This document shows, one piece after another, positions 1 through 10,195 of a stretch of 64,000 nt of DNA (the stretch's first letter is position 1; each line of letters begins with the position of its first letter). The stretch is from Lasiodiplodia sp. COLG20 (taxonomy: Eukaryota > Ascomycota > Dothideomycetes > Botryosphaeriales > Botryosphaeriaceae): contig VNWV01000001.1 of assembly GCA_009801085.1 (NCBI GenBank), positions 806,001-870,000 on the forward strand. Direction: 5' to 3'. A program made the position numbers and the translations under genes. Under the pieces are notes generated by a model, which was given only the letters and a program-made list of their open reading frames with translations, searched no databases and had not been told where the DNA came from.

Positions 1-12
1 GTCATAACGTAC

Positions 13-462
13 GGAAGGCTGGTGGTACAGGTCAGCGAAGTGTCTCACGAGCGCATGCGGGGGCTGGGCGGTAGACTCACCAGGAACGACATCTCGGGCA
101 TCCATGGCATCCTTGTACTCGATGAAGCCGAAGCCATTCATGAGCTTGATCTCGGTGATCTCGCCAGTGCCATGGGTCGCAAAGTGGGCTTCAACATCGG
201 CCTTGGTGGCTGTGGTGTCGATGATTGCTAGTCAGCGACGCGCATCACTCCAGGAAGAAAAGCGACAACGGGGCGGTAGTAGTGATGGTGTTTTTTTGGT
301 GTCAGTCCCCGCGAGGCCGGCTGTGTCCAGCAGCGATCCAAATCCATCCAAAGCGTGGGTGGGGGCGATCCGATCCAGCAGCCGGGCAGGACATCAGGGA
401 ATGAGCATACCGTTGCGAGGAAGGTTCCCCAGGTAGAGGCGAGTGGACGACACCTCAGTCAT
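13..462 (-). CDS. srp2: SR-type splicing factor, Srp2-like, 5' end only (partial)
   Basis: The start codon is at 462. Exon 1 (462-411) gives MTEVSSTRLYLGNLPRN and exon 2 (227-81) gives the rest of an RRM beta-alpha-beta core, including 'GEITEIKLMNGFGFIEY' (RNP1-like) and 'AMDARDVVP'. This is the first RRM of the fungal Srp2/Npl3-like SR proteins, which bind pre-mRNA in the nucleus for splicing and export. Donors are GTATGC at 410 and GTGAGT at 80; the first acceptor is CTAG at 231-228. Intron 2 most probably ends at CAG (21-19), leaving a 6-nt exon at 18-13 followed by a strong GTACGT donor. With the phase-1 G from exon 2 it codes Ala-Phe plus the first base of the next codon, matching the 'VVPAFH' I recall for the family. 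The second RRM and the RS tail lie outside the window. The family call is firm; the micro-exon is inference. Confidence 0.82.
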
Positions 463-1292
463 GACGGGCAATCCCTCGAAGCTATCCAGCGCAGGCAGTA
501 AAAAAGGCAAGGCAGGTGGGTGGAAACAACGGCCGCGGTGTCCAAAGCGAAGTAGAGCAGCGGAGCCGGCGGGCAGATGGGACAGGACGGGGATCCGCGA
601 TCCTGGATGGCGAAGGACGGGCGGGTGGTGGTGTTGGAGAGAGAGAGAGAGCGGGCGGGCGCAAGATGGAAAGGCTCCGTCGCTGACGGCGTGGAGGCGG
701 CCGGCGCCCTCGCTTTGGGGCGCTATGGCCAGCCTGGGTTAAGCGCCACCGTCGAGGCCCGGGCTTGCGATCCTCCAAGAGTTTCGCACAAGCCGTTTGC
801 CCCGGCAAATGCCCAACCGCAGATGCCCGCGTCGCCCGGCTGCCCGCAGCCCCAGCTCGAGTGTGCTGCTGTGGGCGCGCCTGCAGTGAGGCTGCTGCGC
901 CCAAGCCGCCCGCTCCGCGAATCAGTGCGCGCGTGGAGGTGGCGCTGCACGCGAGCCCGAGCCCTGCACGGCATCAGTGCCTCTCGCGTCGCCGCCCAGC
1001 CTGATCTCAGCACACCCCACGGCACTCTCGCCGCACGCCATCGCTGCCGATTGCCCGCCCTGCGTGACGGCCGTGCCCAATGCTGACAACGCTGCTCGAC
1101 ACACCATTCCGACGTCACGCACCTGGATCTCAAAGACGAAACATCAATGCAATTCGCACCTTGCGTGCCGCTAATGTGCGCCGGTAGTTGCACTCAAATC
1201 GAAACTCAGTATACAGCCCAGATGTTTCCCGCCCATGATGGTAGTAAAACAGTAACGGTACCCAATAACGCCGTGCCCTATGGTCCTGCCTC
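463..1292. other. Intergenic: 5' region of the SR gene and 3' side of the peptidase gene
   Basis: There is no supported gene. The stretch is GC-rich with a short (GA)n tract at 637-651. Open frames on both strands are short, mutually overlapping and low in complexity. It presumably carries the promoter and leader of the minus-strand SR gene and the 3' UTR of the peptidase gene. Confidence 0.6.
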
Positions 1293-4045
1293 TCAATTCA
1301 GCAGCTTGTCTGCCGCCTTGGAAATAATGCGCGCAGCCTTGTCCGCCTGCTGCTGTGCCAGCGTCCAGTTGCCCAGCTCAATCGCGTCTCTCACTGCCGG
1401 GAAATACGCCTCGTCGTACCCGCTCCATGCGTCAGGACCGAAGATGACGTGCTTGAACTGCTCGCGCCCGGGAATGCCGTGCTGTTCGCCGTCGTCGCCG
1501 TCCGTGTTCTTGCCGCCGTCCGGTAGGTCGAGCAGGTGAGTCTCGAAGTTGGACATGCGCGTGTTGTGCGACAACCGCTGCATTCCCATCGAATTTGTCT
1601 CGTAGCCCGAGCGTCCGCGGAACTGGCCCCACCACCAATCCTCCCAGCCTTCAAACTCTTTCGCATTTCGCTCGAGCGTGTCGGCTGCCTCTCGCAAAGA
1701 CTTGAGATCAAGCTGCTTGCCTCGCGTAGCGTCCTTTCCGATGGCATATTTCTCCAGATCGTGGATGTACCCCTTGACTGCCATTCCGTAATCTTTCAGG
1801 TCGAACGGATAGATCGGCTCCTGCGCAAGCTCGAGAATGAGGAGCACCCAAATCTCGGCAAGCGTGGCGTGGTAAATGAATCCCGGATCACCGTACTTGT
1901 CCATCCAGTCGAACGTCTCGTAGCAGCTATGGTAAGGATAGCCATTCTCAGGCCCATCGAACATGATGTCGATGCTAGAGCATCCGGCAAGATCCTGGAA
2001 CGCGACATAATCACTGCCGGCACCCAAACCTCCCAGCTTACCACCTCCTTCATTCCAAATTTCACCGACGGTTTTGTTCTGCAGAGGGTCCGCCACGCGA
2101 GCCAGGACCCGATTGAGCGCTGATTGGAAAAGAGGAGATCCCAAAGCCCGAAATTTGTCGCCAACAACGCCGACATCGACATTCAGATAGGCAATGGCGT
2201 TCTCGCGAATGTCATTGATGTGATCTTCCACGTACTCGGTTGAGCCAATGATGTTGTATTCCTCAGCATCCCAAGAGGCGAAGTAAATGCTGCGGAGAGG
2301 ACGCCACCCCTCCTGGACCAGAAGGTCAAGTGTGGTGATGACTTCCATCATGACTGCCGTTCCACTATAGAGATGTCAGTAAGGGGAAACAACTCAGAAA
2401 CTGCAAAGGGAACAAACCCTCCAGCGTCAGCCGATCCGAAACACCAGGCATCGCGGTGATTTCCGACAAAGATCTTCTTGGCTGACACCTCGACACCCTC
2501 AAAAACTCCTAAAACATTCCAGATGGGTTGTTTCTCCTCTTCGTCCTGCTCATTCTGGAGAAGCACAAGGGGCGAGGTCTTGTCGCCAGTCCACCACTCA
2601 ACGTCCGGAACACCACCTACCCAGTCTTTAGGTGCCTTATCGCCGTGACCCTTGAGCGCTTGTAGCAGCGGCTTCGCGTCGCGCCACGCGAGTGGCATGC
2701 TGGGAATGTTGGGCAGGGCCGGGTTGTTGTCCTTGCTGATGCGCTTCGCATCCCTCCCGCTTCCGATGCCAGGAGTAAGCACATCGCCGACGATCCAGGC
2801 GGATTGGGCAACCGAGCCTCTTTGAACCCCATCTTCCGGTCTCCATCTTCCGTCCGGATAAACATCTCCTCTTACAAAACCATCGTCCTTCGGGTCCGAG
2901 TAGATCAAGCATCCGATAGCGCCATTCTCCTCTGCGAACTTGACCTTCATCGCGCGGTCTGACATGGTACCATAGTACCGAACCAATACGATTGTGCCGT
3001 TCACGTCAATTCCACGATCCTTCAACCTCTTGAAATCTTCCTGGCTGCCATAATTGGCGTAGACGAGCGGGGCGGTGACATTACCGGCCCTCGACAGTCC
3101 GTGGAAAGCCAAGGTCTGCTGTTCGGGGCCAATACCTGGCACAGCAAGCTCCTCCTCAAGCTTGGCCTCGTATCTAAATTCTGGCGGGTCGACGATGGCG
3201 ACTCTCCGGCCTCCCTTGACAGGGTAGTTCAGGTAGACATTATATTCCAGTGTGGCAACTTTATCCATGCCGGCCTGCGTGAAGAAAGACTCGATCCAAT
3301 TAGCCAAGAACTTGTCGCCCTTGGTCCCTGCGACGTGATCGACGCTGGTAATGTGTTTTAGGTTATCGCGGATGCGTTCCGCCGAAATCCTGGACTGTAC
3401 AAATGAGCGCGCCCACTCTGGATTGAAGGGCGCCATGCCGCCCCGGCCGAGAGGGAGGACAGAGGTAACGAGGAGGGCGTAGACGAGCGAGGCCATCATC
3501 AGCACGCCGAACAAGCGCAGGATGACGCTGTAGCCGGGGCGCATGTGCTCGGGTATAGATGGCACTCTGCACGAGAAGGTTGGCCAGCGGAGAGGTTTGC
3601 GCAGGCGCGGCAGGCGTATCGACGACAGGGTGGCACCGATGCTCGAGATGCGCTTCGAGAAGCTCATGTTCATGCGGGCGCGGCGGCTGCCATGGGGTTG
3701 GCCACCGGCCTCGATAACCTCCAGCTGCTCCATTTCGCGATGCAGGCCAGCCTCCTCATCCTCGCTCTCCTCGACCATGTCTGGTAACGACAGGTCGCTC
3801 TCCATGCTGTCCCGCACTGACTCGACCGATGGCTGCTGGTATCCATCAGAGCGGCGCGATGCTCCTCCGCCGCTGCTCCCTCCTCCGCCGCGGCCGCCCA
3901 GTAGGCCTTGCCGCTCCGCATCGTCGCTGACCTCGTTGGGGCCGAGGTGTGAGAGGGCCGAGGGCGGCCGTGATGAGGTGGCTTCCTCATAGGTGGGGAT
4001 GGGGAGGCTCTCGTGGGGATCGTAAGGGTGCTTTTCGTCGACCAT
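1293..4045 (-). CDS. Glutamate carboxypeptidase II-like M28 metallopeptidase, type II membrane protein
   Basis: Two exons, 4045-2418 and 2364-1293, are separated by a 53-bp intron (2417-2365, donor GTTTGT, acceptor ATAG), giving 899 aa. A Ser/Gly-rich, acidic cytosolic N-terminus is followed by one membrane segment at about residues 172-198 ('LMMASLVYALLVTSVLPL'). Then come a PA-like insert domain, the M28 zinc peptidase domain and a C-terminal transferrin-receptor-type dimerisation domain. The zinc and catalytic residues expected of GCPII are visible: His in 'GNHRDAWCFG', Asp in 'SADAGGG' (across the splice), the Glu pair in 'ASWDAEEYNIIGS', Asp in 'YLNVDVG' and His in 'YPYHSCYETFDWM'. It therefore looks catalytically intact. 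Yeast relatives (Vps70, Tre1, Tre2) act in the vacuolar/endosomal pathway; the true substrate here is unknown. Splicing restores the expected 'AGGGTAVMMEV' join. Confidence 0.93.
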
Positions 4046-4985
4046 TGGTGTGGTGGTGGGACGCCAGGTCCCGGGGGGCTATGACGCGGCGCGCGGATGC
4101 GGGTGGATGGATGTTGGTCGGGGTTGGTGTGGCGGTCACTGCGTGCTCATGGTCGCTGGCCGGGGGGCGACTGGCGGTCAGATCGAAGGAAGCGAACGAG
4201 CGTCGAGAAGGCTGAAGGGAGCGTGGTGGTGAAAGGAGACGGTGCGTATGGCGTTGCGGCGGTGCAGGCCGTGTCTGGAGCAGGGGAGATCCGCTGGGCT
4301 TGTCTCGAGTGCTCGGCGACTCGGATGCGCATTACGAATTCGCCCTCAGACGCGCCTCCTTGTTACCTTGGCGCTCCGCAACACTCGACCTCCTCCAGCA
4401 CGCCGCCGCTTCATTCGCCGCAAGCAACCACCGTCCCCGCACTTGCGCCCTGTGCGTTGCGATGTGCGATGGGCTCCACATTCTCGACATCTCACCGAAT
4501 TCTTGCGCCCCAGCTGCAGCACCGACTTATCCGGCTCCAAGGGTCCGCCGAGATGCTAGAGCCGAAAGCCATGGTGCACTAGTTACCGGGTCCTGCTGAT
4601 TGGCGTGCGTCTGCAGCTCTGAAAGGTGCTGTTCTATTGCGCTGATAGGGGATGCGTAATTCTGCAGGGACTCATTTCGCAAGCTGGAGGTGGCTGAAGG
4701 CAATGAAATACCCCAGCACGTCAGCACCACGCTGTGTCCCTTTCTCAATCCCATTCCGGTTTGGATTCACTCCCTGCAGCACATCTGATTATAGCAACAG
4801 CCTCAATCTCGCAAAGCTTGATCGCCGTAACATGCAAGATAACCTCGGAATACATTGTCTCCACATCAATTGCCAGTTGGTCTTAGCTCCAGGCCCCGAA
4901 CAGTCCGCCCACGCACCCTCCACACGCAGTATAGAAGACCCTGTCGCTCCATGGTCCTACTTTAACCAACCTCCAAAGACCGTCT
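4046..4985. other. Intergenic, peptidase promoter side
   Basis: About 0.9 kb between the start of the peptidase gene and the stop of the dehydrogenase gene. I see no gene, only short overlapping frames. It should hold the peptidase promoter and the 3' UTR of the dehydrogenase. Confidence 0.6.
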
Positions 4986-6012
4986 TTAAATGTTCCTCCC
5001 ACCCGTCACTGAGATGGTCTGCCCGCTGACATAGCTAAACAACGGGCTCGCCACGGCCAGAATCGCGCTCGCCGCCTCTGTCGCGGTGCCAGGCCTGCCG
5101 AGCGGGATGTCCGGGAAGCCGCCCTGAGCCTTCGCCGCGCCCTGAGCCTTGGGGATGCCTAGTGCGACCTTGCTGCCGTCGGGCGTGGTGACGAAGGCGC
5201 CGTCCTCCTTCGCCGCCGTCAAGCGGGTGAGGATGTGCCCGAAGGCAACCGTATTGGCACGAACGTTGAATTGAGGCCCCCACTCTTTCGCGATCGTCTT
5301 AGACAGGCCGACGACGCCCGCCTTCGCGAGCGCGTAGTTGGCCTGCCCCGCGTTGCCGTGCAGGCCCGACGTCGACGAGATGTTGATGATGTTGCGCGGC
5401 TCCCCGTCCTTGACCCGGAAGTAGGGCGCCGCCGCGCGGACTAGTTTGAAGGGCGCCGTGTTGTGCAGCGCGATAATAGTGTCCCACTGCTTATCCGTAG
5501 TCTATCGCAATCATCGTACATTAGTCTAACAGTTCCGTATGGTCGGGGCTGTATGGGATCGTGGAACAGAAGCAATGGCATACCTTATGAATGACACCGT
5601 CCCACGTGAATCCTGCGTTGTTAACAATGATATGGATCTTGCCGTTGCCAAATTCTGCGGCTTTTTTAACCAGCTCGTCGATGTACTTGTCGTCCAGCAT
5701 GTCGCCGGGCACGGCGATGGCGCTGCCGCCGCTCTCATTGATCTGTTGCGCCACTTCCTGTGCCTTTTCTACGAAGAAGAGTAAAGCCGTTAAAACCCCC
5801 TTCCCAGCTGAGTCGTAGCATTTAACGAGATGCAACTTACTGCCGTCGAGATCCGACACTACAACTTTGGCGCCCTCGTTCGCGAACAGCTTCGCCGTCT
5901 CCGCGCCGATACCCTGGCCAGAACCGGTGATGATGGCGACTTGCCCTGCGAGCAGGCCCTTGGGGTAGTTGAGGTGGCCAGCGATCTGGCTCACTCGACT
6001 GGTGTACGACAT
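4986..6012 (-). CDS. Short-chain dehydrogenase/reductase (FabG-like)
   Basis: Three exons, 6012-5841, 5768-5584 and 5501-4986, encode 290 aa; the introns are 72 and 82 bp with GTAAGT and GTATGC donors. The classical SDR fold is clear: the cofactor motif TGSGQGIG at residues 29-36, Asp in 'VVVSDLDG' after the second beta strand, 'IIVNNAGFTWDG', the catalytic serines in 'NIISS'-like 'NIINISSTSG', and Tyr175-x3-Lys179 in 'QANYALAK'. All catalytic residues are present, so an active NAD(P)(H) oxidoreductase is expected. It resembles 3-oxoacyl-ACP reductase-like SDRs of filamentous fungi. The substrate cannot be read from sequence. There is no N-terminal presequence and no PTS1; the C-terminus is 'GGRNI'. 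Its neighbours do not suggest a pathway. Confidence 0.93.
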
Positions 6013-6661
6013 TGTGTGAACGGTAAGGCAAGCTAAATGAAGGCTAGTCGGTTAGGTCGTCTCCTCTCACTGCTTGCAAACTTGTGCGGACCAATGCTGA
6101 GGTAGTGTGCGAAATTCTCTGCAGTTGTTCAATTGCAATGGAAGGTAGGATATACCATGGAAGAGGTTGGTAGCTGGAGAGACGCGGCGTTAGCAAAGGA
6201 AATAACCCCCAGAAAGCGGAGTAGCTATGGGGAAGCCCGTCTCTCCAAAATTGCCGAGGATGATGACGCCAAAGCGGGTATGGTGCAACGTGCCGCGGCA
6301 GGGTCCAGCACCGCGGCACCCGCTCCGGAATAGACAGTCAGTCACTCGAAAACATTGGCGGGAACAGAAGTATTTCAAACTCCTCTAGGGAGCCTTTGAA
6401 TTTGAATTTATCTTACTAGTTTACGTATTTGTTTTGGTTGTATGTGCAGAAAGCGACCATTATGCGCTTCTAACAAAATCATGGAGATATAACGCCCAGA
6501 AATGCTGATCAAAAACACCCAGCCCATATGCTGCCTTCATTTCCATCCATCTTATCATCGTCATCATCACAAACCATCATAAAAACATACTCGCCAAGCC
6601 AGCTTAGCGAGTTCCGCGTGAGCGTGTCGTCTCTTCGTCTCCTTTCAGACATTTAAACTTT
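6013..6661. other. Intergenic between dehydrogenase and unknown gene
   Basis: About 650 bp, becoming AT-richer towards 6380-6660, with T-rich and CATCAT-type simple sequence near 6540-6580. It probably holds the dehydrogenase promoter and the 3' UTR of the next gene. No gene is seen. Confidence 0.6.
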
Positions 6662-8452
6662 TTACCTGCTCGACCTCGACCTCTTGCTCTTGCCCAGCTC
6701 CTTCCTGTTAAGCGGCTCATCCGGGAAGACCCAGCCGCGCAGGCGCTTGGCCTCGCGCTTCTCGCTGAGGTTGGGCTTGGGGATCCAGGCGTCCTTCTCC
6801 TGGCAGTGCTGGCGGGTGAGCGCAGCAGGGCCGCCGACCTCCATGCGCCAGCTGCCCTGGATACCAGGGAGCGGGTTCTCCTTGGCCAGCATGTGCAGGT
6901 ACCAGAGGGCCAGGCCGGCCGTCATCTGGGGAGTCTGTTCGCCGGTCTCCGAGTCGACGCGCAGGCCGTGGGTGGAGATGCGGATGGGAGCGCTGAGCTC
7001 GAGGTAGCCGAAGAGCGGCACACCGGAACCGGCGTCGGGGCTGACGGTGGCGGTGTCCATGGTCTGGCCAGGGTCGGAGGGGTCACCACCACAGCGGACG
7101 CAAAGCATCTCGATCTCAGTCATGATGAAACCGTAGCGGCAGCCGTGCTCGCGCATGACGCGGTGCAGGTGGGCGAGGCCAGCCAGGTAGTAGACCTGCT
7201 TGTTAGGGGCCTCGGAGCGCATACCAGTGTTCCACTGGTCGTACGCCTTGACGATGCCCACAACACGGCCGCGCTGGTCACCGTAGATGGTCTTCTCGTA
7301 GTCGGTCGGGTAGTTCGACACAAAGTCGACAGGGGTCTGGTTGGTGGGAAGACCCTTGCGGGAACGGAGAGACATGTGCGTGTTGCCCTGAGCGATGTTG
7401 AGAGCAGCGCTGATCTTGGTGCCGTAGTAGTCACGGACGATGTCGTGAAGGGCAGACTCGCTCTCAGGCATCATGTTAGCCTTGGGCGGGGTAGGGAGGG
7501 ACATGGCATCAATAGGGATCTGGAGGAGAGGCATCAGTCCGGGGATGGAGCTGATGGTCTCGATGTTGAAGTCATCCCAGCTGCGAAGGTTGCGGATGTC
7601 CCACCAGTAGTGGCTGCCGGTCAGGTTGCGAGCACCGGTAGTAACGCGCTGGACAAGAGCAGGGGAGGGGTTGGCGCCGGTAAGGTAGTCCAAGAGGGTA
7701 GTAGTGGCGGCAGGCTGGTCGAAGGCACCGTACTGGAGCTCAGCGGCCAGGGGTTGCTGGACAGGAGGAGCAACAGCAGGGATCTGGTCCTCAAAAGAAG
7801 CGGTGGTCTGCAGGGGAAAGGAGTTCATGGGCATGGCGGTTGCCAGGTTGTACGAAGCCGCCTGAGCCGCCGAGGTCTGGGTGACATAGTTCGGGAGGTT
7901 CCGGTAGGTAGGGTAGCCGTAGCGGCTGATGACGCTCTCGTCAATGCTGGTAGCGGAGCTAGAGCGAGAGTGGGACCGAACACCAGAGGCCGAGTGCGAC
8001 CGAGAGTGGGTAGCCATGGAAGGGCGGCGAGAGAGGTTGATGGGGGAGTTCAGACCAGAGCCGAAGCCGGCATCGTAGGCGGACAACATGGACGAGGGAG
8101 CCGGAGAGCCAGCCGAGGCGTTGCTGAGCGGGCTGGTCGAGCGGCGACCCACAGACGAATGGCGCGCGTAGGGGTTGTAGTTGGAGATGCCGCTGGCAGC
8201 AGACGCCGTCCGGCGGTGCCTGATGGGGCCAGAAGTCGAGGGCTCAGTGGTCTGATCCTGCGACCGGATCTTGGGCAGCAAAAGAGGGCCATGCTGACGG
8301 ATGGGAGATCTCGCCGGAGTGGAAGCGGCGGGGAGACCGCACTCCGGAGAGGCATCGGGCGTCAGGTAACCCGCAGGGGCCTCAAAGGAGGTCTGAACAT
8401 CCTGGCAGTAGGAGCCGTACGACGACGGAGGGGTGTGCTGTCTCGAGTACAT
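6662..8452 (-). CDS. Conserved fungal protein of unknown function, Ser-rich N-terminus
   Basis: One coding exon of 596 aa starting 'MYSRQHTPPSSYGSY'. I chose the ATG at 8452 over an in-frame ATG 19 codons upstream because a good intron (donor GTAAGT at 8533, acceptor CTCAG at 8482-8481) ends just before it and would remove the upstream ATG. Residues 1 to about 240 are low-complexity, rich in Ser, Pro and Arg with many RxxS sites, and probably disordered and phosphorylated. The remainder is a compact domain with 'GSHYWWDIRNLRSWDDFN', 'YGFIMTEIEMLCVRCGG' and 'GLALWYLHMLAKENPLP'. The tail is basic ('GKSKRSRSSR'), possibly nuclear targeting. I do not recognise the domain and assign no function. 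The continuous open frame with GC-rich third positions makes the gene itself safe. Confidence 0.85.
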   Translation of the reverse strand: MYSRQHTPPSSYGSYCQDVQTSFEAPAGYLTPDASPECGLPAASTPARSPIRQHGPLLLPKIRSQDQTTEPSTSGPIRHRRTASAASGISNYNPYARHSSVGRRSTSPLSNASAGSPAPSSMLSAYDAGFGSGLNSPINLSRRPSMATHSRSHSASGVRSHSRSSSATSIDESVISRYGYPTYRNLPNYVTQTSAAQAASYNLATAMPMNSFPLQTTASFEDQIPAVAPPVQQPLAAELQYGAFDQPAATTTLLDYLTGANPSPALVQRVTTGARNLTGSHYWWDIRNLRSWDDFNIETISSIPGLMPLLQIPIDAMSLPTPPKANMMPESESALHDIVRDYYGTKISAALNIAQGNTHMSLRSRKGLPTNQTPVDFVSNYPTDYEKTIYGDQRGRVVGIVKAYDQWNTGMRSEAPNKQVYYLAGLAHLHRVMREHGCRYGFIMTEIEMLCVRCGGDPSDPGQTMDTATVSPDAGSGVPLFGYLELSAPIRISTHGLRVDSETGEQTPQMTAGLALWYLHMLAKENPLPGIQGSWRMEVGGPAALTRQHCQEKDAWIPKPNLSEKREAKRLRGWVFPDEPLNRKELGKSKRSRSSR

Positions 8453-8480
8453 GATGACTTTGGAGATTGTTGCTTCCGGA

Positions 8481-8533
8481 CTGAGGCGCGTTAGGAGCGA
8501 GAATGCCAAGCGCAGAATCGATTGGGCACTTAC
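8481..8533 (-). other. Probable 5'-UTR intron
   Basis: A 53-bp interval on the minus strand with donor GTAAGT (8533-8528) and acceptor CTCAG (ending 8481), placed 28 nt before the ATG at 8452. Length and signals match the coding introns in the window. If real, the leader of the unknown gene is spliced and an upstream in-frame ATG at 8509 is removed. Confidence 0.6.
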
Positions 8534-10195
8534 GCAACGGTTTAGAAAATAAACAAGAGGTGATTAACAGAGAGCGATTAGGTGGAGACCGGCTCCAAGA
8601 GACACTCCAAGACAAACAGTGAAAGGAAAGGGGGCACACGAAGAGACTCGTGGGTCTCGCTCGGACACACGCAGAGAAGATGGTTTGTGAAGATAGGATG
8701 ACTGGAGAGGAGGGCAGATGGGGTGCGGCAGAGCCGCTGGTACTTATTTCCAAGGCTGTGAGGCCGTGACATCCAAAGAATCTGGCAGAGCCGGGGAAAG
8801 TGGGACTAGCGGCAAACAACTTGAAACACACTGATCGACGGACGGACCCGATTTAGGGCCCCGAAGCCATGTGCAGCGAGTATCAGGTCCGTGTGTGAGT
8901 GCGTCCGTCCAGCGGGCAGGATGCGTGAAACAAAGCGCCCAATGGAGAAAGCTTATGCGCAATTTGCTTCTGAGACAGGTGCTATTATGGGCATTATGCT
9001 TGGGCGGGCCGCCTGCTCGGCCGCTCGAAGAGGCTTCGTGCGTGCTCATTGGGGTAGTAGTGCTACGTGTGGCCGCCGGAGTGCTGCGCTGCCGGGCGAT
9101 GCGCTGCGCGGACGGGCGGCAGGCGAGACGGCGCTCTGGAGTTAATTTGGGACGCTGCTCGAGTCCGAAAGGAGTGCTATTTGCAGCGCTGGCGCCGGGC
9201 CGGGGCGCTTGGAGCGCGGCCGGTGAGCGACAGGGTTCGCGAAGTCGAGAAAAGCTGCAGCTGGCGCCGGCGAAAAAAAGCGCGTCTGGGCGGCGCGATT
9301 GGCTGCGGGGGGCGGCCCCCTGGTCGCCGATTCCTCCAAGAGTCTTACCGCTTCGACAACTCACTGGCCCACAGCGAAAGTTCGTTTCGCAGCTGCAGCT
9401 ACTTCTGCATGAGTGACTCACACCTGCAAGCGGTGAGCGCTGGCCGGCCACGTTGAGTCCTCAGGTGCTCAAATTTTGCACCTCCCCGACGTCAACCCGC
9501 CCGCCTAGCGGTTTCCTCAGGCCTTCGCCCCGGTCTGGCGGCCTTCGAGAACTTCTCCGCTCTTGACCGCTTGTCTGGCGGTATCTCTCGCGGCCGAGAG
9601 CGTGCTGCTAGCGTCAGCGGGTCGCGCCTCGTTGCACGGCCGGCTGCGGACCACGGCTTCCTACATGCGCGCCCTCGCTGTGCGGCTCCCGACGCGCAGC
9701 AGCCCAAGTGCTGCAACGCTGTTGAGGTGCGAATAGCCGCTCGCCTTGGACGCCTTCCCCGCGAAGCGCGCGCGCGCTGATTGGCCCGCAAAAATACACA
9801 GAGCCGCACCGCAACCTCGCAATATCTGTAAGCGCCCACCTCAGCGCTTCTTCGAATTTCGAGAAGGAAACAAAACGATCCGAGCATGGACGCGGCTCCA
9901 CATGCGGCTGCTCAGCCTCCTCCCTGATCCGAGGCCAGCGCCCCAGCGTTGCATGCCAATGTCCAGATCGTCGTCTGATCCACGGGAGACTCTCGAAGCG
10001 CCCAGCTCCAGCCGCCTGTGCAGCGGCTGATCTACCATCTCCCGTTCCTTGGGACGGCTGCGGTGCGCAATTTGACGCGTGTGGGAAATTATTCTGTTCC
10101 ATGAAAAGGTCTGCTGTGTCTGTGCGAGGCGGGTCCAAAGAAGAATTCATGGCTATGGTAACATCGTGCACACGTGCCGGCCGTCGTCATCACAG
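8534..10195. other. Long intergenic/promoter region
   Basis: About 1.7 kb, GC-rich, with several CCAAT-type sites in reverse (ATTGG) near 9300 and 9780. A minus-strand open frame at 8744-9451 has no recognisable domain and looks like compositional noise. I see no gene. It probably serves as upstream region of the 6662-8452 gene and 3' flank of the oxidoreductase. Confidence 0.5.

Noticed and set aside
6806..8494. 562-codon open frame on the plus strand
   Set aside because: It lies antisense to the clear 596-aa gene. Its Val/Gly/Arg-rich product is the mirror of GC-rich third positions.
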